A stretch of 64,000 bases of DNA from Lutispora thermophila DSM 19022 (GTDB lineage: Bacteria; Bacillota; Clostridia; Lutisporales; Lutisporaceae), in assembly GCF_900142105.1 (NCBI RefSeq), contig NZ_FQZS01000013.1:54395-118394 (forward strand). Reading direction: 5' to 3'. The notes below the pieces were generated by a model, which worked only from the letters and a program-made list of their open reading frames with translations, did no database searches and was not told the DNA's origin. Each line of letters opens with the position of its first letter. Within the stretch, counting starts at the first letter, position 1. The translations under genes and the position numbers were made by a program. Positions 1 to 8,536 of the stretch are shown here, piece after piece.

Positions 1-492
1 ATGGAATCGGAACTTAGAATAAAGGAATCCCTTGCAAGGCTACATGATTTGGAGAAAAGGAAATGCAATTCGATGGATGAAGCAGCAGATCCTTTCGCAG
101 AACTTGTGAAATCTATTATTAGCCTAGGATGTCAGTGGGATAATGTTAATAATAAAAAAGCTGTAGAGTGGATGGCATATAATATTGGCAAGTGGATTTA
201 TATTATAGATGCCTTTGATGATATAGAAAAAGATATTAAGAATAAGAACTATAATCCACTTCTTCTTCAATATAGCTATAGCGGAGAAGATACAGAAGTA
301 TTTAAAAGTAAAATAAGAGAAGAAGTTGGATTTAATCTGATTCAAGCATTGGCTCAGGCTGCTTCAGCCTTTGAATTGCTGGATATGAACAATAAAAGCA
401 TAATAGAAAACATAATATACTTGGGAATGGAGAAGAAAACAAAGAGTGTATTAGAAGGAAGGAGCTGCAGTACAAATGAGAAACCCATATGA
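1..492 (+). CDS. DUF5685 family protein, 3' part only
   Basis: The reading frame is open from the first base, so this is probably the C-terminal part (about 160 residues) of a longer gene cut by the window edge; the ATG at base 1 need not be the real start. The motifs DPFAELV near residue 30, [12 protein letters not shown] near residue 63 and the following YNPLL are the recognisable C-terminal signature of DUF5685, a family common in Clostridia and usually near 280 residues. Its function is unknown; the acidic DAFDD run resembles a metal-binding or prenyl-synthase-like helix, which is inference only. Its end overlaps the start of the downstream DnaJ gene by 17 bases, so the two are probably co-translated. 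Confidence 0.8.
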   Translation: MESELRIKESLARLHDLEKRKCNSMDEAADPFAELVKSIISLGCQWDNVNNKKAVEWMAYNIGKWIYIIDAFDDIEKDIKNKNYNPLLLQYSYSGEDTEVFKSKIREEVGFNLIQALAQAASAFELLDMNNKSIIENIIYLGMEKKTKSVLEGRSCSTNEKPI

Positions 493-1114
493 AGTACTGG
501 GCGTCAGAGAAGGCGCTTCAATTGATGAGATAAAAAAAGCTTACAAGGAACTTGTAAAAAAATATCATCCTGATCAATATCGCGATAACCCTCTTTCCGA
601 TTTAGCAGAAGAAAAGTTAAAAGAGATAAATCAGGCCTATGATTACTTGATGAAGCAATATGAGAAAAATGGAACTCAAAATAGCAATCATCAATACAGT
701 AATAATAGAAGTTCATATAGCAGTAATAGCAGTTATGGAAATGATTCAAGCTTGTTTTCACAGATCAGAATGAATATAATGAATGGAAATATTCAAGCTG
801 CAGAGAGCTTATTGAATAAGGTATCCACAAGAAATGCAGAATGGTACTATCTAAGAGGGCTCGTTTATATGAGAAAAGGTTGGTATAATGAGGCTGTAAA
901 TAGCATAAATACTGCAGTGAATATGGATCCTTCTAATATGGAATACAGAGATGCCTTAAACAGAATAGCCTTTGCTAATAACAGATATCAAAATTATAGC
1001 TATAATAGAAGATATAGTTCAGGAGGAACTGATATATGCAGTATATGTGAATGTCTTATTTGCTCTGACTGCTGCTGTGAGTGCATGGGTGGGGATCTGA
1101 TAAGCTGCATATAG
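476..1114 (+). CDS. DnaJ-domain / TPR protein with Cys-rich tail
   Basis: A J-domain occupies residues 3-62 (NPYEVLGV start, HPD motif in YHPDQY, then a long helix), so the protein should stimulate a DnaK-type ATPase. A Ser/Asn-rich linker at about 70-95 follows, then a TPR-like helical pair (residues about 97-160, with [19 protein letters not shown]). The C-terminus is a short cysteine cluster ([19 protein letters not shown]) that could bind metal or be acylated. It is not canonical DnaJ: it lacks the G/F region, the four CXXCXGXG zinc repeats and the client-binding domains. Similar DnaJ-TPR proteins sit next to DUF5685 in clostridial genomes as far as I recall, and the 17-base overlap supports a shared function. 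SD GGAAGGAG lies at 457-464. Confidence 0.88.
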   Translation: MRNPYEVLGVREGASIDEIKKAYKELVKKYHPDQYRDNPLSDLAEEKLKEINQAYDYLMKQYEKNGTQNSNHQYSNNRSSYSSNSSYGNDSSLFSQIRMNIMNGNIQAAESLLNKVSTRNAEWYYLRGLVYMRKGWYNEAVNSINTAVNMDPSNMEYRDALNRIAFANNRYQNYSYNRRYSSGGTDICSICECLICSDCCCECMGGDLISCI

Positions 1115-1130
1115 CAAGGTGGTGGTTAAA

Positions 1131-1637
1131 TTGGGGAGAAAAGTTGCACTGGGAGGAATTTTTACTGGCCTTAGTCTCATTTTCCTATACTTTGCATTGT
1201 ATCTGCCTTCTATGAAGCTTACCATGTACTTTTTGGCCGGAATGATTCCCGGGCTTATATTGGTTGAGTTGGGGATAAGACAGGCCTGGATGCTATATGG
1301 AGCCACATCTTTGCTTTCTTTTGTTATGTTTGGAAATACTGTAAGCATAATTCCTTATGTTGTGTTTTTCGGACTTTACCCAATGCTAAAGTTTTATATA
1401 GAAAAGACAAGAAGGCCAGTTATAGAGATATTGATGAAATTGCTTTTCTTTAATATGTCAATAGGTTTTGTTTATATAATATGGGCCAAGTTTTTTTCAA
1501 TAAATGTGCATGTTGATTTCCCTATCATGTGGATCATTATAGTAATGCAACCTGCTTTTTTACTTTATGATTATATTTTTACAGGAGTAATATTCTATTA
1601 TTATGATAAGATTAGGCTAAAATGGAGGAAAGATTGA
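1131..1637 (+). CDS. Integral membrane protein of unknown function
   Basis: About 168 residues with roughly five hydrophobic segments (for example the segments around LGGIFTGLSLIFLYFALYL, PGLILVELGI and MWIIIVMQPAFLLYDYIF) and a basic C-terminus. I do not recognise a family; the size and layout resemble small S-component-like or YybS-like membrane proteins, but no diagnostic motif is seen. The frame is open from a GTG at 1119, but AAGGTGGTGG at 1116-1125 is a strong ribosome binding site placed five bases before the TTG at 1131, so I take TTG 1131 as the start. It sits four bases after the DnaJ stop region and three bases before the next gene, so it is part of the same operon. Confidence 0.75.
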   Translation: MGRKVALGGIFTGLSLIFLYFALYLPSMKLTMYFLAGMIPGLILVELGIRQAWMLYGATSLLSFVMFGNTVSIIPYVVFFGLYPMLKFYIEKTRRPVIEILMKLLFFNMSIGFVYIIWAKFFSINVHVDFPIMWIIIVMQPAFLLYDYIFTGVIFYYYDKIRLKWRKD

Positions 1638-1639
1638 AT

Positions 1640-2359
1640 ATGATAGATACAGTATTGTTTGATTTAGATGGAACCTTATTGGGGATGGATTATAAAGAGT
1701 TTGAAGACAGATATTTTCATCTCCTTGGATCAAAATTCAAAAAATATTGCTCACCGGAAGAGTTGTACAAAAAAGTTTGGGAGGCTACCGTCTACATGAT
1801 CAAAAGCTCTGATGGTGTCAGATTAAATCAGGATTTGTTTTTTCACAAATTTAATCAGCTTATACGAGAAGATCAAAAGGATTTATTTATGACCGGTTTT
1901 GATGAATTTTACGAAAAAGAGTTTGATATGGTAAAAGATGCTACATATAGAATGGACAATATGGTAAGGGCAGTAAATATACTGAAATCGAAAGGCTATG
2001 ATGTAATTATAGCTACAAATCCATTGTTTCCTAAGATTGCGATAGACAAGAGGATTCAATGGGCAGGATTTACTTTGAATGATTTCAGTTATGTAACTAA
2101 TTTTGAGATATGCAAGTTCTGCAAGCCTAACCCAAAGTTTTACGAAGATATTTTAAGGTTGAACAACAAGAAACCAGAGAATTGTCTTATGGTAGGCAAT
2201 GATATGTTGGAAGACATGATAGCAAAATCAATTGGTATAACAACGTATTTGGTTACTGATTGCATATTAGAAAAGGAATGTCCCTATGCTCCAGATTATT
2301 CATCTGACAGCGCAGGATTTTTGGAATTTGTGAAGGCGTTGCCAAATTGCATGGCCTAG
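1640..2359 (+). CDS. HAD-family hydrolase (subfamily IA-like)
   Basis: A haloacid-dehalogenase-type phosphatase. Motif I DLDGTLLG is near residue 8, with the nucleophile Asp and the acid/base Asp two residues on. Motif II is the ATNP near 125, the motif III Lys is in CKPNPKFYEDIL (about 167), and motif IV is VGNDMLEDMIA (about 188). The all-helical cap between motifs I and II fits subfamily IA. The substrate cannot be read from sequence. The start is ATG 1640 because GGAGGAAAG at 1624-1632 is ideally spaced, and this ATG lies three bases after the previous stop. The final codons (Met-Ala-stop) lie at the left terminus of the palindromic element that starts at 2354, so the native C-terminus may have been altered by insertion. 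Confidence 0.88.
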   Translation: MIDTVLFDLDGTLLGMDYKEFEDRYFHLLGSKFKKYCSPEELYKKVWEATVYMIKSSDGVRLNQDLFFHKFNQLIREDQKDLFMTGFDEFYEKEFDMVKDATYRMDNMVRAVNILKSKGYDVIIATNPLFPKIAIDKRIQWAGFTLNDFSYVTNFEICKFCKPNPKFYEDILRLNNKKPENCLMVGNDMLEDMIAKSIGITTYLVTDCILEKECPYAPDYSSDSAGFLEFVKALPNCMA

Positions 2360-2748
2360 GGTATTGCTATAAGGTCAGTCTCTGGTCTCTAGTGTTTGGG
2401 TATTCCTTCTGGGCCATTTTAAGAACACGGATTTACACGGTGGTAACCACAGATTAACACGGAAAGGTCTTTTTTAGAACACTAAAGGACACTAAGCTTA
2501 CACTAAAATACACTAAAGGGTTCAGTTTGAAATATTTTTACATACTAAAATAAGCATATATGCAAGTGAACATTGTTTTGCAAATGCATGTATGCTTATT
2601 TTAGTTTTAAATTTATACATAATTTAGTCTTATTTGGTGGGTTTTTATGTCTTCTAGTGTTCTTGTAAAAGACCCCAGAGGAATATCCTGACCTCACGCT
2701 GCACGTTACACGTAGCATGCGACAGGACAGTAAAGAAATACCCTAGGC
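2354..2748. repeat. 395-bp palindromic MITE-like element
   Basis: The outermost ends are exact inverted copies, GCCTAGGGTATT at 2354-2365 and AATACCCTAGGC at 2737-2748. Inside them lie further nested inverted pairs. 2466-2491 matches the reverse complement of 2648-2674 (GGTCTTTT...AGAACACTA). 2544-2564 matches 2585-2605 with a single mismatch over 21 bases (ACTAAAATAAGCATATATGCA) and a 20-base loop. The left arm also carries degenerate short direct repeats of ACACTAA and of a TTACACGG/TTAACACGG motif (2430-2520). No open frame of note is present. It fills the gap between the convergent HAD and aldolase genes and supplies the HAD stop codon. The structure fits a non-autonomous transposable element or extended intergenic palindrome; it may also act as a bidirectional terminator. 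Confidence 0.75.
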
Positions 2749-2762
2749 TGCACAGCAAAATA

Positions 2763-3692
2763 CTACGCTTTTCCGCTGCAATTTAACACATTCCTCATCT
2801 TATGCTTAACCATATTCTTTATGGCTTCTCTTGCTGGGCTTAAATATTTGCGAAGATCGAATTCGCTTGGGTTTTCATACAGATATTTTCTTATGGAAGC
2901 AGTCATTGCCAGTCTCAAATCTGTGTCTATATTGATCTTGCAGACTCCATATTTTCCTGCTTTCAAAAGCATTTCTTCAGGAACGCCTTGTGCTCCTTTT
3001 ACATTACCTCCATATGTATTGCATTGTTCTACAAACTCCGGAAGTACAGTAGATGCACCATGAAGCACCAATGGAAAACCGGGAAGCATGTCGCTTATTT
3101 TTTCAAGCCTTTCGAAGTCAAGCTTTGGCTCGCCTTTGAACTTGTAAGCACCATGGCTGGTTCCTATAGCTATGGCCAATGAATCAACACCTGTTCTTTC
3201 AACAAATTCTACTGCTTGGTCCGGATCTGTGAAGGTTGCATCTCTGTCACTAACATTCACAGCATCTTCGATTCCTGCAAGTCTTCCAAGCTCTGCTTCT
3301 ACTACAACACCTTTATCATGTGCATACTCTACAACCTTTTTGGTTAAAGCAATGTTTTCCTCAAAGGGATATTTGGAACCGTCGATCATAACTGATGTAA
3401 AACCACCGTCTATGCAAGCTTTACATATCTCGAAATCTTCTCCGTGGTCCAGATGAAGACAAATGGATAATCCACTGTCTTCCACAGCAGCTTCAACTAA
3501 CTTCATAAGATAAATATGTTTTGCATACTTCCTGGCACCTGCTGATACTTGAAGTATTAGTGGAGCCTGTTCCTCTTTGGCAGCATCCACAATACCTTGA
3601 ATAATCTCCATGTTATTTACATTAAATGCTCCTACAGCATACTGCCCCTCATATGCTTTTCTAAACATTTCCTTTGATGTAACTAAAGGCAT
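2763..3692 (-). CDS. fba: Class II fructose-bisphosphate aldolase
   Basis: Zinc-dependent aldolase of glycolysis/gluconeogenesis, cleaving fructose 1,6-bisphosphate to dihydroxyacetone phosphate and glyceraldehyde 3-phosphate in the cytosol. The 309-residue length is typical. Visible family motifs are AFNVNNME (about 22), the zinc-ligand region CLHLDHGE (about 78-85), EAELGRLAG (about 132), GTSHGAYKF with a zinc His (about 178), LHGAST (about 212) and the phosphate-binding NIDTDLR (about 254). A tagatose-bisphosphate or related ketose-bisphosphate aldolase cannot be excluded, since class II subfamilies share these motifs. The start is supported by GAGGAGGTAATGT immediately upstream. It is monocistronic, and its 3' end abuts the palindromic element. 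Confidence 0.93.
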   Translation of the reverse strand: MPLVTSKEMFRKAYEGQYAVGAFNVNNMEIIQGIVDAAKEEQAPLILQVSAGARKYAKHIYLMKLVEAAVEDSGLSICLHLDHGEDFEICKACIDGGFTSVMIDGSKYPFEENIALTKKVVEYAHDKGVVVEAELGRLAGIEDAVNVSDRDATFTDPDQAVEFVERTGVDSLAIAIGTSHGAYKFKGEPKLDFERLEKISDMLPGFPLVLHGASTVLPEFVEQCNTYGGNVKGAQGVPEEMLLKAGKYGVCKINIDTDLRLAMTASIRKYLYENPSEFDLRKYLSPAREAIKNMVKHKMRNVLNCSGKA

Positions 3693-3775
3693 TACATTAC
3701 CTCCTCATATAAATACATATACAATACTATTATATCAGATATTCTGATATTTAGTTATATACGCTTGTACTTATA

Positions 3776-4813
3776 TTAGAATACCTCTTCAACTCGCAGT
3801 CCTTTTTCTATTCTCAAATCTACTATTGATGAGTCTTCCAATTTAATAATGGGCCTTGATATGGCTTTCTGGTCTATAAATACAACTTCACCATATGAGC
3901 CGTTGCTAAGCATTACATTGCTTCCAACATAATAGCTTGAAATTCTGTTGAGGAAAGTGAGGAGTATATTTGTATCGAACTTCGTCAAATACTCCCTTTC
4001 AAACAACTCAAATACATCAAAACAAGTTTGACGTTTTTTGTATACCCTGTCTGAAGTCATGGCGTCAAACATATCAGCTATTGCAGTAACTTTTGCATAA
4101 AAGCTTATTTTATCACCTTTTAATCCAAGGGGATAACCGCTGCCGTCTTCTCTTTCATGATGCATTAGTACAGCCAACAAAACATCTTTACTTATTGCTA
4201 TGTTGCCTTCTAGTATCTTATAACCATAAACTGAATGCTTTTTGACTTCTTCAAATTCGCTGGAGGTTAATGGACCAGGCTTATACAAAATTTCATTAGG
4301 TATTTTAGATTTTCCTATATCATGAAGAAGCCCACAATAAGATAAGGTTCTTCTTTGTACTGGGCTTAAGCCTAACCAGTTTCCTATAAGGGAGCAGAGA
4401 AGAGAAACATTTAAACTATGAGAATATGTATACTCGTCAATTGATCTATTGGTTTTTAGATTTGTAATTATATCATTAATGGATGTAAAGTTTTCATTTA
4501 GATCAGAAACAATTTTTTGCACCTTTAATGTATCCAATTTTTTTCCAATGCCTAAATCCTTTATTATAGTCTTGAATTCATTCATTTTTTCTTCGTATAC
4601 AATTGAGTTATCCTTAAGTTCATTGGGTTTTAGTTCATAATCTTCATATACTTTAATTTTGTCTATGCCAAGGCTCTTCAGTTTATGAACAGTGTAATTA
4701 TCCAATATGGTTTCTTTATGCACTAAGATAGCTCCATAGTTATTTATGATTTCTTCTGAAATTTTCATTCCTGGCTTACAAGATTTTACATCAATAGTAA
4801 CCACATTTGACAT
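3776..4813 (-). CDS. HD-GYP domain phosphodiesterase
   Basis: 345 residues. An N-terminal part (about 1-60, with PGMKISEEI and a degenerate Lys/Ile-rich strand pattern) resembles the small domain that often precedes HD-GYP. The catalytic HD-GYP core shows LLHDIGK (HD at 164-165), the metal-ligand HHE at 218-220, the DGSGYPLG GYP motif at 223-230, and DMFDAMTSDRVYKK near 248. Proteins of this family hydrolyse cyclic di-GMP. All core motifs are intact, so activity is expected. A short C-terminal beta-rich part (about 285-345) resembles the tail seen in many clostridial members. No response-regulator receiver or transmembrane segment is seen, so the input signal is unknown. Single gene, starting with ATG 4813 after GGGGTGA. 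Confidence 0.92.
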   Translation of the reverse strand: MSNVVTIDVKSCKPGMKISEEIINNYGAILVHKETILDNYTVHKLKSLGIDKIKVYEDYELKPNELKDNSIVYEEKMNEFKTIIKDLGIGKKLDTLKVQKIVSDLNENFTSINDIITNLKTNRSIDEYTYSHSLNVSLLCSLIGNWLGLSPVQRRTLSYCGLLHDIGKSKIPNEILYKPGPLTSSEFEEVKKHSVYGYKILEGNIAISKDVLLAVLMHHEREDGSGYPLGLKGDKISFYAKVTAIADMFDAMTSDRVYKKRQTCFDVFELFEREYLTKFDTNILLTFLNRISSYYVGSNVMLSNGSYGEVVFIDQKAISRPIIKLEDSSIVDLRIEKGLRVEEVF

Positions 4814-5020
4814 AGATTCACCCCAATCATAATAATTACATCAGTCAGACATATATTAACAATATTATAGCATATGCAACTAAATAATACAAATTTTTCA
4901 AAAACTCTTATTATAGATAATAAAAATATAGTTTAGCCTATAATTGCATAGGTTTCAAATCTAATTTGTTGTAAATAGTCTAATGATATGCTAGAATAAC
5001 GATGTAAAAAGAATATAAAA

Positions 5021-5172
5021 GTTCAGGTGCTGCATATGCAGTTAAAAGGGAAATGGGTGAGAATCCCATGCGGTCCCGCCACTGTGAGGGGGAGCGGTCT
5101 AGAAATGCCACTGATTTAATCGGGAAGGCCTAGGCAGCTGTGAACCATAGCCAGGAAACCTGCCTGATCTAT
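5021..5172 (+). promoter_or_regulatory. Cobalamin (B12) riboswitch
   Basis: The leader contains the conserved run of a cobalamin aptamer: GGTGC near 5026, AAAAGGGAAATGGGTGAGAATCC from 5044 (AGGGAA plus the GTGAGAATCC core), GCGGTCCCGCCACTGTGA, and the B12 box AGCCAGGAAACCTGCCT at about 5150-5166. It precedes btuF, with a terminator-like hairpin in between, so adenosylcobalamin binding should switch the importer operon off. Confidence 0.95.
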
Positions 5173-5221
5173 TATTTAAGCTTGCCTACGAGTGATGGGG
5201 AGGTGAATTGTTTATATTGCT

Positions 5222-5250
5222 CCTTTCTCATGTGAGAAGGGTTTTTGTTT
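5222..5250 (+). terminator. Terminator hairpin of the B12 riboswitch
   Basis: CCTTTCTC at 5222-5229 pairs with GAGAAGGG at 5234-5241 around the short loop ATGT, followed by a T-rich run (TTTTTGTTTTATTT). It lies between the aptamer and the btuF ribosome binding site, the expected position for the expression platform. Confidence 0.75.
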
Positions 5251-5278
5251 TATTTGAATATATAATGGAGGAGTGCCA

Positions 5279-6208
5279 ATGATGAATAAAATAAAAAAAA
5301 TTGCCATAATAACACTTACACTAATATTGCTTCTTACTTTTACTTCTTGCCAGTCAAGGCAAAGCGGTTATAATGATAAAGAAACAGCTAAAATAGAGAT
5401 AACGGACATTAAAGGTAAAACAGTGGTATTGAATAAGATACCGGAGAGGATAGTATCCTTATCACCTACCAATACAGAAATTATGTTTGCCCTTGGAGCA
5501 GGAGATAAATTAGTGGGAGTAACCAGTTTTTGTGATTATCCAGAAGAAGCAAAAAAGATAGATAAAATTGGTGATTTTGATAATCCAAGCATTGAATTGA
5601 TTAAGAAGATGAATCCTGATTTGGTTTTAGCAGGAGGATACATACAAGAGGATTTGATGGCGGCTCTTGAGGGATTGAACATTCCTGTTGCCTCAACGGA
5701 GGCCGCTGATGTAGAGTCAATATATGATTCTATAGCGATGGTAGGTAAACTTGTAGGAAAAGAAACAGAAGCAGAAGAGATAATAAACAATATACACAAA
5801 GATATAGAGGAAATAGAAAACAAGGTTATGGGCAAAGAAAGGAAAAAAGTATTTTATTTGGTATGGAAAGATCCGTTATATACTGCAGGCCAAGGAACAT
5901 ATATCAATGAGATAATACAAATAGCAGGAGGACAAAATGTCGCAACGGAAATAACAGGTTGGGGCCAATATAGTTTTGAGGAGTTGCTTAAGCAAAATCC
6001 TGATATATTAATTGCTGCTTTTCATTCTACTGACGAAGGCATGAGAAAAGAAGATATAATGAAAGATGAACTATTTAGCAAACTTCCATGTATTAGGGAA
6101 GGAAACATCCATGTAATGTCCGATGACAATATTGTCTCAAGACCAGGTCCAAGAGTAGTTGAGGCAATCAGAGAAATGGCAAAAGCTTTGCACAGTGATT
6201 CATTCTAA
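5279..6208 (+). CDS. btuF: Cobalamin/siderophore-type ABC substrate-binding lipoprotein
   Basis: Extracytoplasmic binding component of the importer formed with the next two genes. An N-terminal lysine-rich segment, a hydrophobic core and a lipobox (LTFTSC, Cys near residue 26) give a lipoprotein signal. The mature part is a periplasmic_binding_2-type fold: PERIVSLSPTNTEIMFALGAG (about 60-80), DLVLAGGYIQ (about 122), then the second lobe with TAGQGTYINEIIQIAGGQN (about 205). The class also binds Fe(III)-siderophores, but the upstream B12 riboswitch argues for cobalamin or a precursor. Start at ATG 5279 (an ATG also follows at 5282): GGAGGA at 5267-5272 gives correct spacing, better than the in-frame GTG at 5273 inside the SD. 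Confidence 0.9.
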   Translation: MMNKIKKIAIITLTLILLLTFTSCQSRQSGYNDKETAKIEITDIKGKTVVLNKIPERIVSLSPTNTEIMFALGAGDKLVGVTSFCDYPEEAKKIDKIGDFDNPSIELIKKMNPDLVLAGGYIQEDLMAALEGLNIPVASTEAADVESIYDSIAMVGKLVGKETEAEEIINNIHKDIEEIENKVMGKERKKVFYLVWKDPLYTAGQGTYINEIIQIAGGQNVATEITGWGQYSFEELLKQNPDILIAAFHSTDEGMRKEDIMKDELFSKLPCIREGNIHVMSDDNIVSRPGPRVVEAIREMAKALHSDSF

Positions 6209-6227
6209 ACAGTGGATGGGTATTAAT

Positions 6228-7496
6228 ATGGAATATGAAGTAAGAGTAGAAGGCTTAGATTTTAGTTATGAAAACAACTATATATTGAAGAATATAAACC
6301 TCAGCATAAAGGAAGGAAGCTTTGTCAGTATCGTAGGTCCTAATGGCTCAGGCAAAAGCACTTTTTTGAAAAATCTATCCAGATATTTAAAACCTCAGAA
6401 GGGTATAGTTATGCTGGGAAACGATGATATTACAAAGTTATCTCAAAAGGAAATAAGCAAAAGGCTTTCAGTAGTGCCACAGAATATACTTGTTGAGTTT
6501 GACTATAAGGTGAAAGATATAGTGCTTATGGGCAGACATCCTTATGTTAAAAGGCTGAAAGGTGAAACGCCAGAGGACATTAAAATTGCAGAGAGAGCCA
6601 TGAAATATACCAATATAATGGAGTTCTCCAATAGGAATTTCAATGAATTAAGCGGCGGGGAAAAGCAACGGGTCATACTTGCCCAAGCATTGGCCCAACA
6701 GCCAAAAGTGCTGCTTATGGATGAGCCTATATCGCATTTGGACTTGCAGTATCAAGTGGAGATACTTGATCTGGTGAAGAAAATGACATTGGAGGAAGGG
6801 CTGACTTCTATTGCAGTGCTTCATGACCTTAATATGGCATCTGCCTATAGTGACTATATTGTTATGCTGAAAGGCGGAGAAGTTTTTTTCAAAGGAGAGC
6901 CGGCAGAAGTTCTAACAATAGAAAATATTGCCCGTGTTTTTAATACCAATGTTTCCATAAGCATAAATCCGGCTACGGGAAAAACTTATATATATCCCAT
7001 ATCCACAATACCGAAAAAGAAAAGAGATTTCGCAGTTCATATTATATGCGGTGGAGGAACTGGAGTCAAACTTATTCAGGAGCTGGCAGCAGCAGGTTTC
7101 ACCATATCGACAGGAGTACTGAACATAGGAGATTCTGACTGGACCATATCAAAAGAATATGAATTGGATGTGGCTGAAGAAACTCCGTTTATGGCTATTT
7201 CACAGGAAGCTTATGATAAAAATTTGGAATTAGCCTTGTCTGCCAATGTTCTTGTTCTTTTACCCGTATATTTCAGCAAGGCAAACATCAGAAATCTTAA
7301 AATGCTTATTGAGGATAGACTTAAGGATAAAACAATATATATTGTGGAGAATGGAAGTTTTGAACAAAGGGATTATACCAATGGAGAGGCTTTGAGCATT
7401 TATAACAAACTCATTGACAGGCCTAATGTTATACAGATTAAAGAAGAACAATTGAAAGAAATACTTATAAAGGCAGATGAGAATCATGACAAATAA
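6228..7496 (+). CDS. btuD: ABC transporter ATPase with extra C-terminal domain (BtuD-like)
   Basis: Residues about 1-255 form a FecE/BtuD-type nucleotide-binding domain: Walker A GPNGSGKST (about 36), Q-loop VPQN, signature LSGGEKQR (about 140), Walker B VLLMDEP (about 160), and the switch His in VLHDLNMA. The domain would normally end near residue 260. Here a further 160 residues follow, beginning with a charged linker (PKKKRD) and HIICGGGTG, a glycine-rich Rossmann-like start. This second domain is not part of the usual BtuD family and its role is unknown. The start is ATG 6228, with GGATGGG seven bases upstream; the frame is open further up, but only within btuF. The end overlaps btuC, indicating translational coupling. 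Confidence 0.9.
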   Translation: MEYEVRVEGLDFSYENNYILKNINLSIKEGSFVSIVGPNGSGKSTFLKNLSRYLKPQKGIVMLGNDDITKLSQKEISKRLSVVPQNILVEFDYKVKDIVLMGRHPYVKRLKGETPEDIKIAERAMKYTNIMEFSNRNFNELSGGEKQRVILAQALAQQPKVLLMDEPISHLDLQYQVEILDLVKKMTLEEGLTSIAVLHDLNMASAYSDYIVMLKGGEVFFKGEPAEVLTIENIARVFNTNVSISINPATGKTYIYPISTIPKKKRDFAVHIICGGGTGVKLIQELAAAGFTISTGVLNIGDSDWTISKEYELDVAEETPFMAISQEAYDKNLELALSANVLVLLPVYFSKANIRNLKMLIEDRLKDKTIYIVENGSFEQRDYTNGEALSIYNKLIDRPNVIQIKEEQLKEILIKADENHDK

Positions 7497-8490
7497 AATT
7501 ATAAACAGATTAATATCCTTTAATATATTGTTAATGGTGTTTTTCATCTGTTTTATTATTTCAGTAAGGATTGGTGCTGTTGATATACCATTAGAGGAGA
7601 TATTAAAAATCATTTTCCTAGGAGAGAGCACAGATAATCAAATTATTCTTATGGATATCAGATTGCCCAGGGTTATGATTGCAGCGGTATTAGGCGCAGG
7701 ATTGTCTGCTGTGGGAGGAGTAATGCAAGGCATATTCAAGAATCCTTTGGTGGATTCGTATACGTTGGGTATGTCTTCAGGAGCTGCTTTAGGAGCAGTC
7801 ATTTCAATAGTTACAGGTGTTGGAGTATTTGGTTATGCCACAACAGGTGCATTTGCCTTCTTAGGAGCCATATCAACCCTGTTTTTTGTGTATTATCTGT
7901 CAAAAACCAAGAATAAGGTATCCATAAATTCACTGCTTCTATCTGGAGTTGCTGTGAGTTACTTCATATCATCTCTTATATCATTTATTATGTTATTGTT
8001 CAGTAATAAAGTAGAACACATAGTTTTCTGGACAATGGGCAGTTTATCCTCAGCAACATGGCAGAAGTTTATATTTTCAAGTTGCTTAATTGTGCCGGGA
8101 GTTTTAATACTCAATATTTTTGCTAGAGAGCTGAATATCATGTCTCTAGGTGAAGAGTCTGCCCATTATATAGGAGTTGATGTTGAAAGGCTCAAATATA
8201 TATTGCTTACTGTGTGTTCCATTATAGTAGGAGCTGTGGTATCAACAGGTGGAACCATAGGGTTCCTGGGTTTGGTAGCACCCCACATAGTAAGGCTCAT
8301 ATGGGGTGCAGATTACAGAAGGCTTATACCATATAGTGCTATATTAGGGGCGTCATTGCTGATGCTGTCAGATGCTATAGGCAGGGTTATCATACAACCG
8401 GCAGAAATTCCTGTGGGAGTTATGACTTCAATAATGGGAGGCCCTTTCTTCGTATTTTTATTGAGAAAACAAAAATCAAAGGGTGCATAA
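7486..8490 (+). CDS. btuC: FecCD-family ABC permease (BtuC-like)
   Basis: The membrane subunit, about 334 residues with roughly ten hydrophobic segments, the size of BtuC. Family features are the RLPRVMIAAVLGAGLSAVGG segment (about 62), QGIFKNPLVDSYTLGMSSGA (about 80), the coupling-helix EESAHYIGVDVERLKY (about 223) and TGGTIGFLGLVAPHIVRLI (about 250). It forms the translocation channel for the ATPase encoded just upstream, with which it overlaps. ATG 7486 is chosen over the in-frame ATG 7477 because it has the normal N-terminal length, but the ribosome binding site is weak for both. A strong bidirectional terminator follows directly. Confidence 0.92.
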   Translation: MTNKIINRLISFNILLMVFFICFIISVRIGAVDIPLEEILKIIFLGESTDNQIILMDIRLPRVMIAAVLGAGLSAVGGVMQGIFKNPLVDSYTLGMSSGAALGAVISIVTGVGVFGYATTGAFAFLGAISTLFFVYYLSKTKNKVSINSLLLSGVAVSYFISSLISFIMLLFSNKVEHIVFWTMGSLSSATWQKFIFSSCLIVPGVLILNIFARELNIMSLGEESAHYIGVDVERLKYILLTVCSIIVGAVVSTGGTIGFLGLVAPHIVRLIWGADYRRLIPYSAILGASLLMLSDAIGRVIIQPAEIPVGVMTSIMGGPFFVFLLRKQKSKGA

Positions 8491-8499
8491 TGGTCATTA

Positions 8500-8528
8500 A
8501 AAAAAGAACTCGCAAGGAGTTCTTTTTT
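8500..8528. terminator. Bidirectional terminator between btuC and ltaE
   Basis: AAAAAAGAACTC (8500-8511), loop GCAAG, GAGTTCTTTTTT (8517-8528): a perfect 12-bp stem with A- and T-runs that gives a U-tract on both strands. It serves the convergent btuC and threonine aldolase genes. Confidence 0.92.
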
Positions 8529-8536
8529 GCCTTCAT

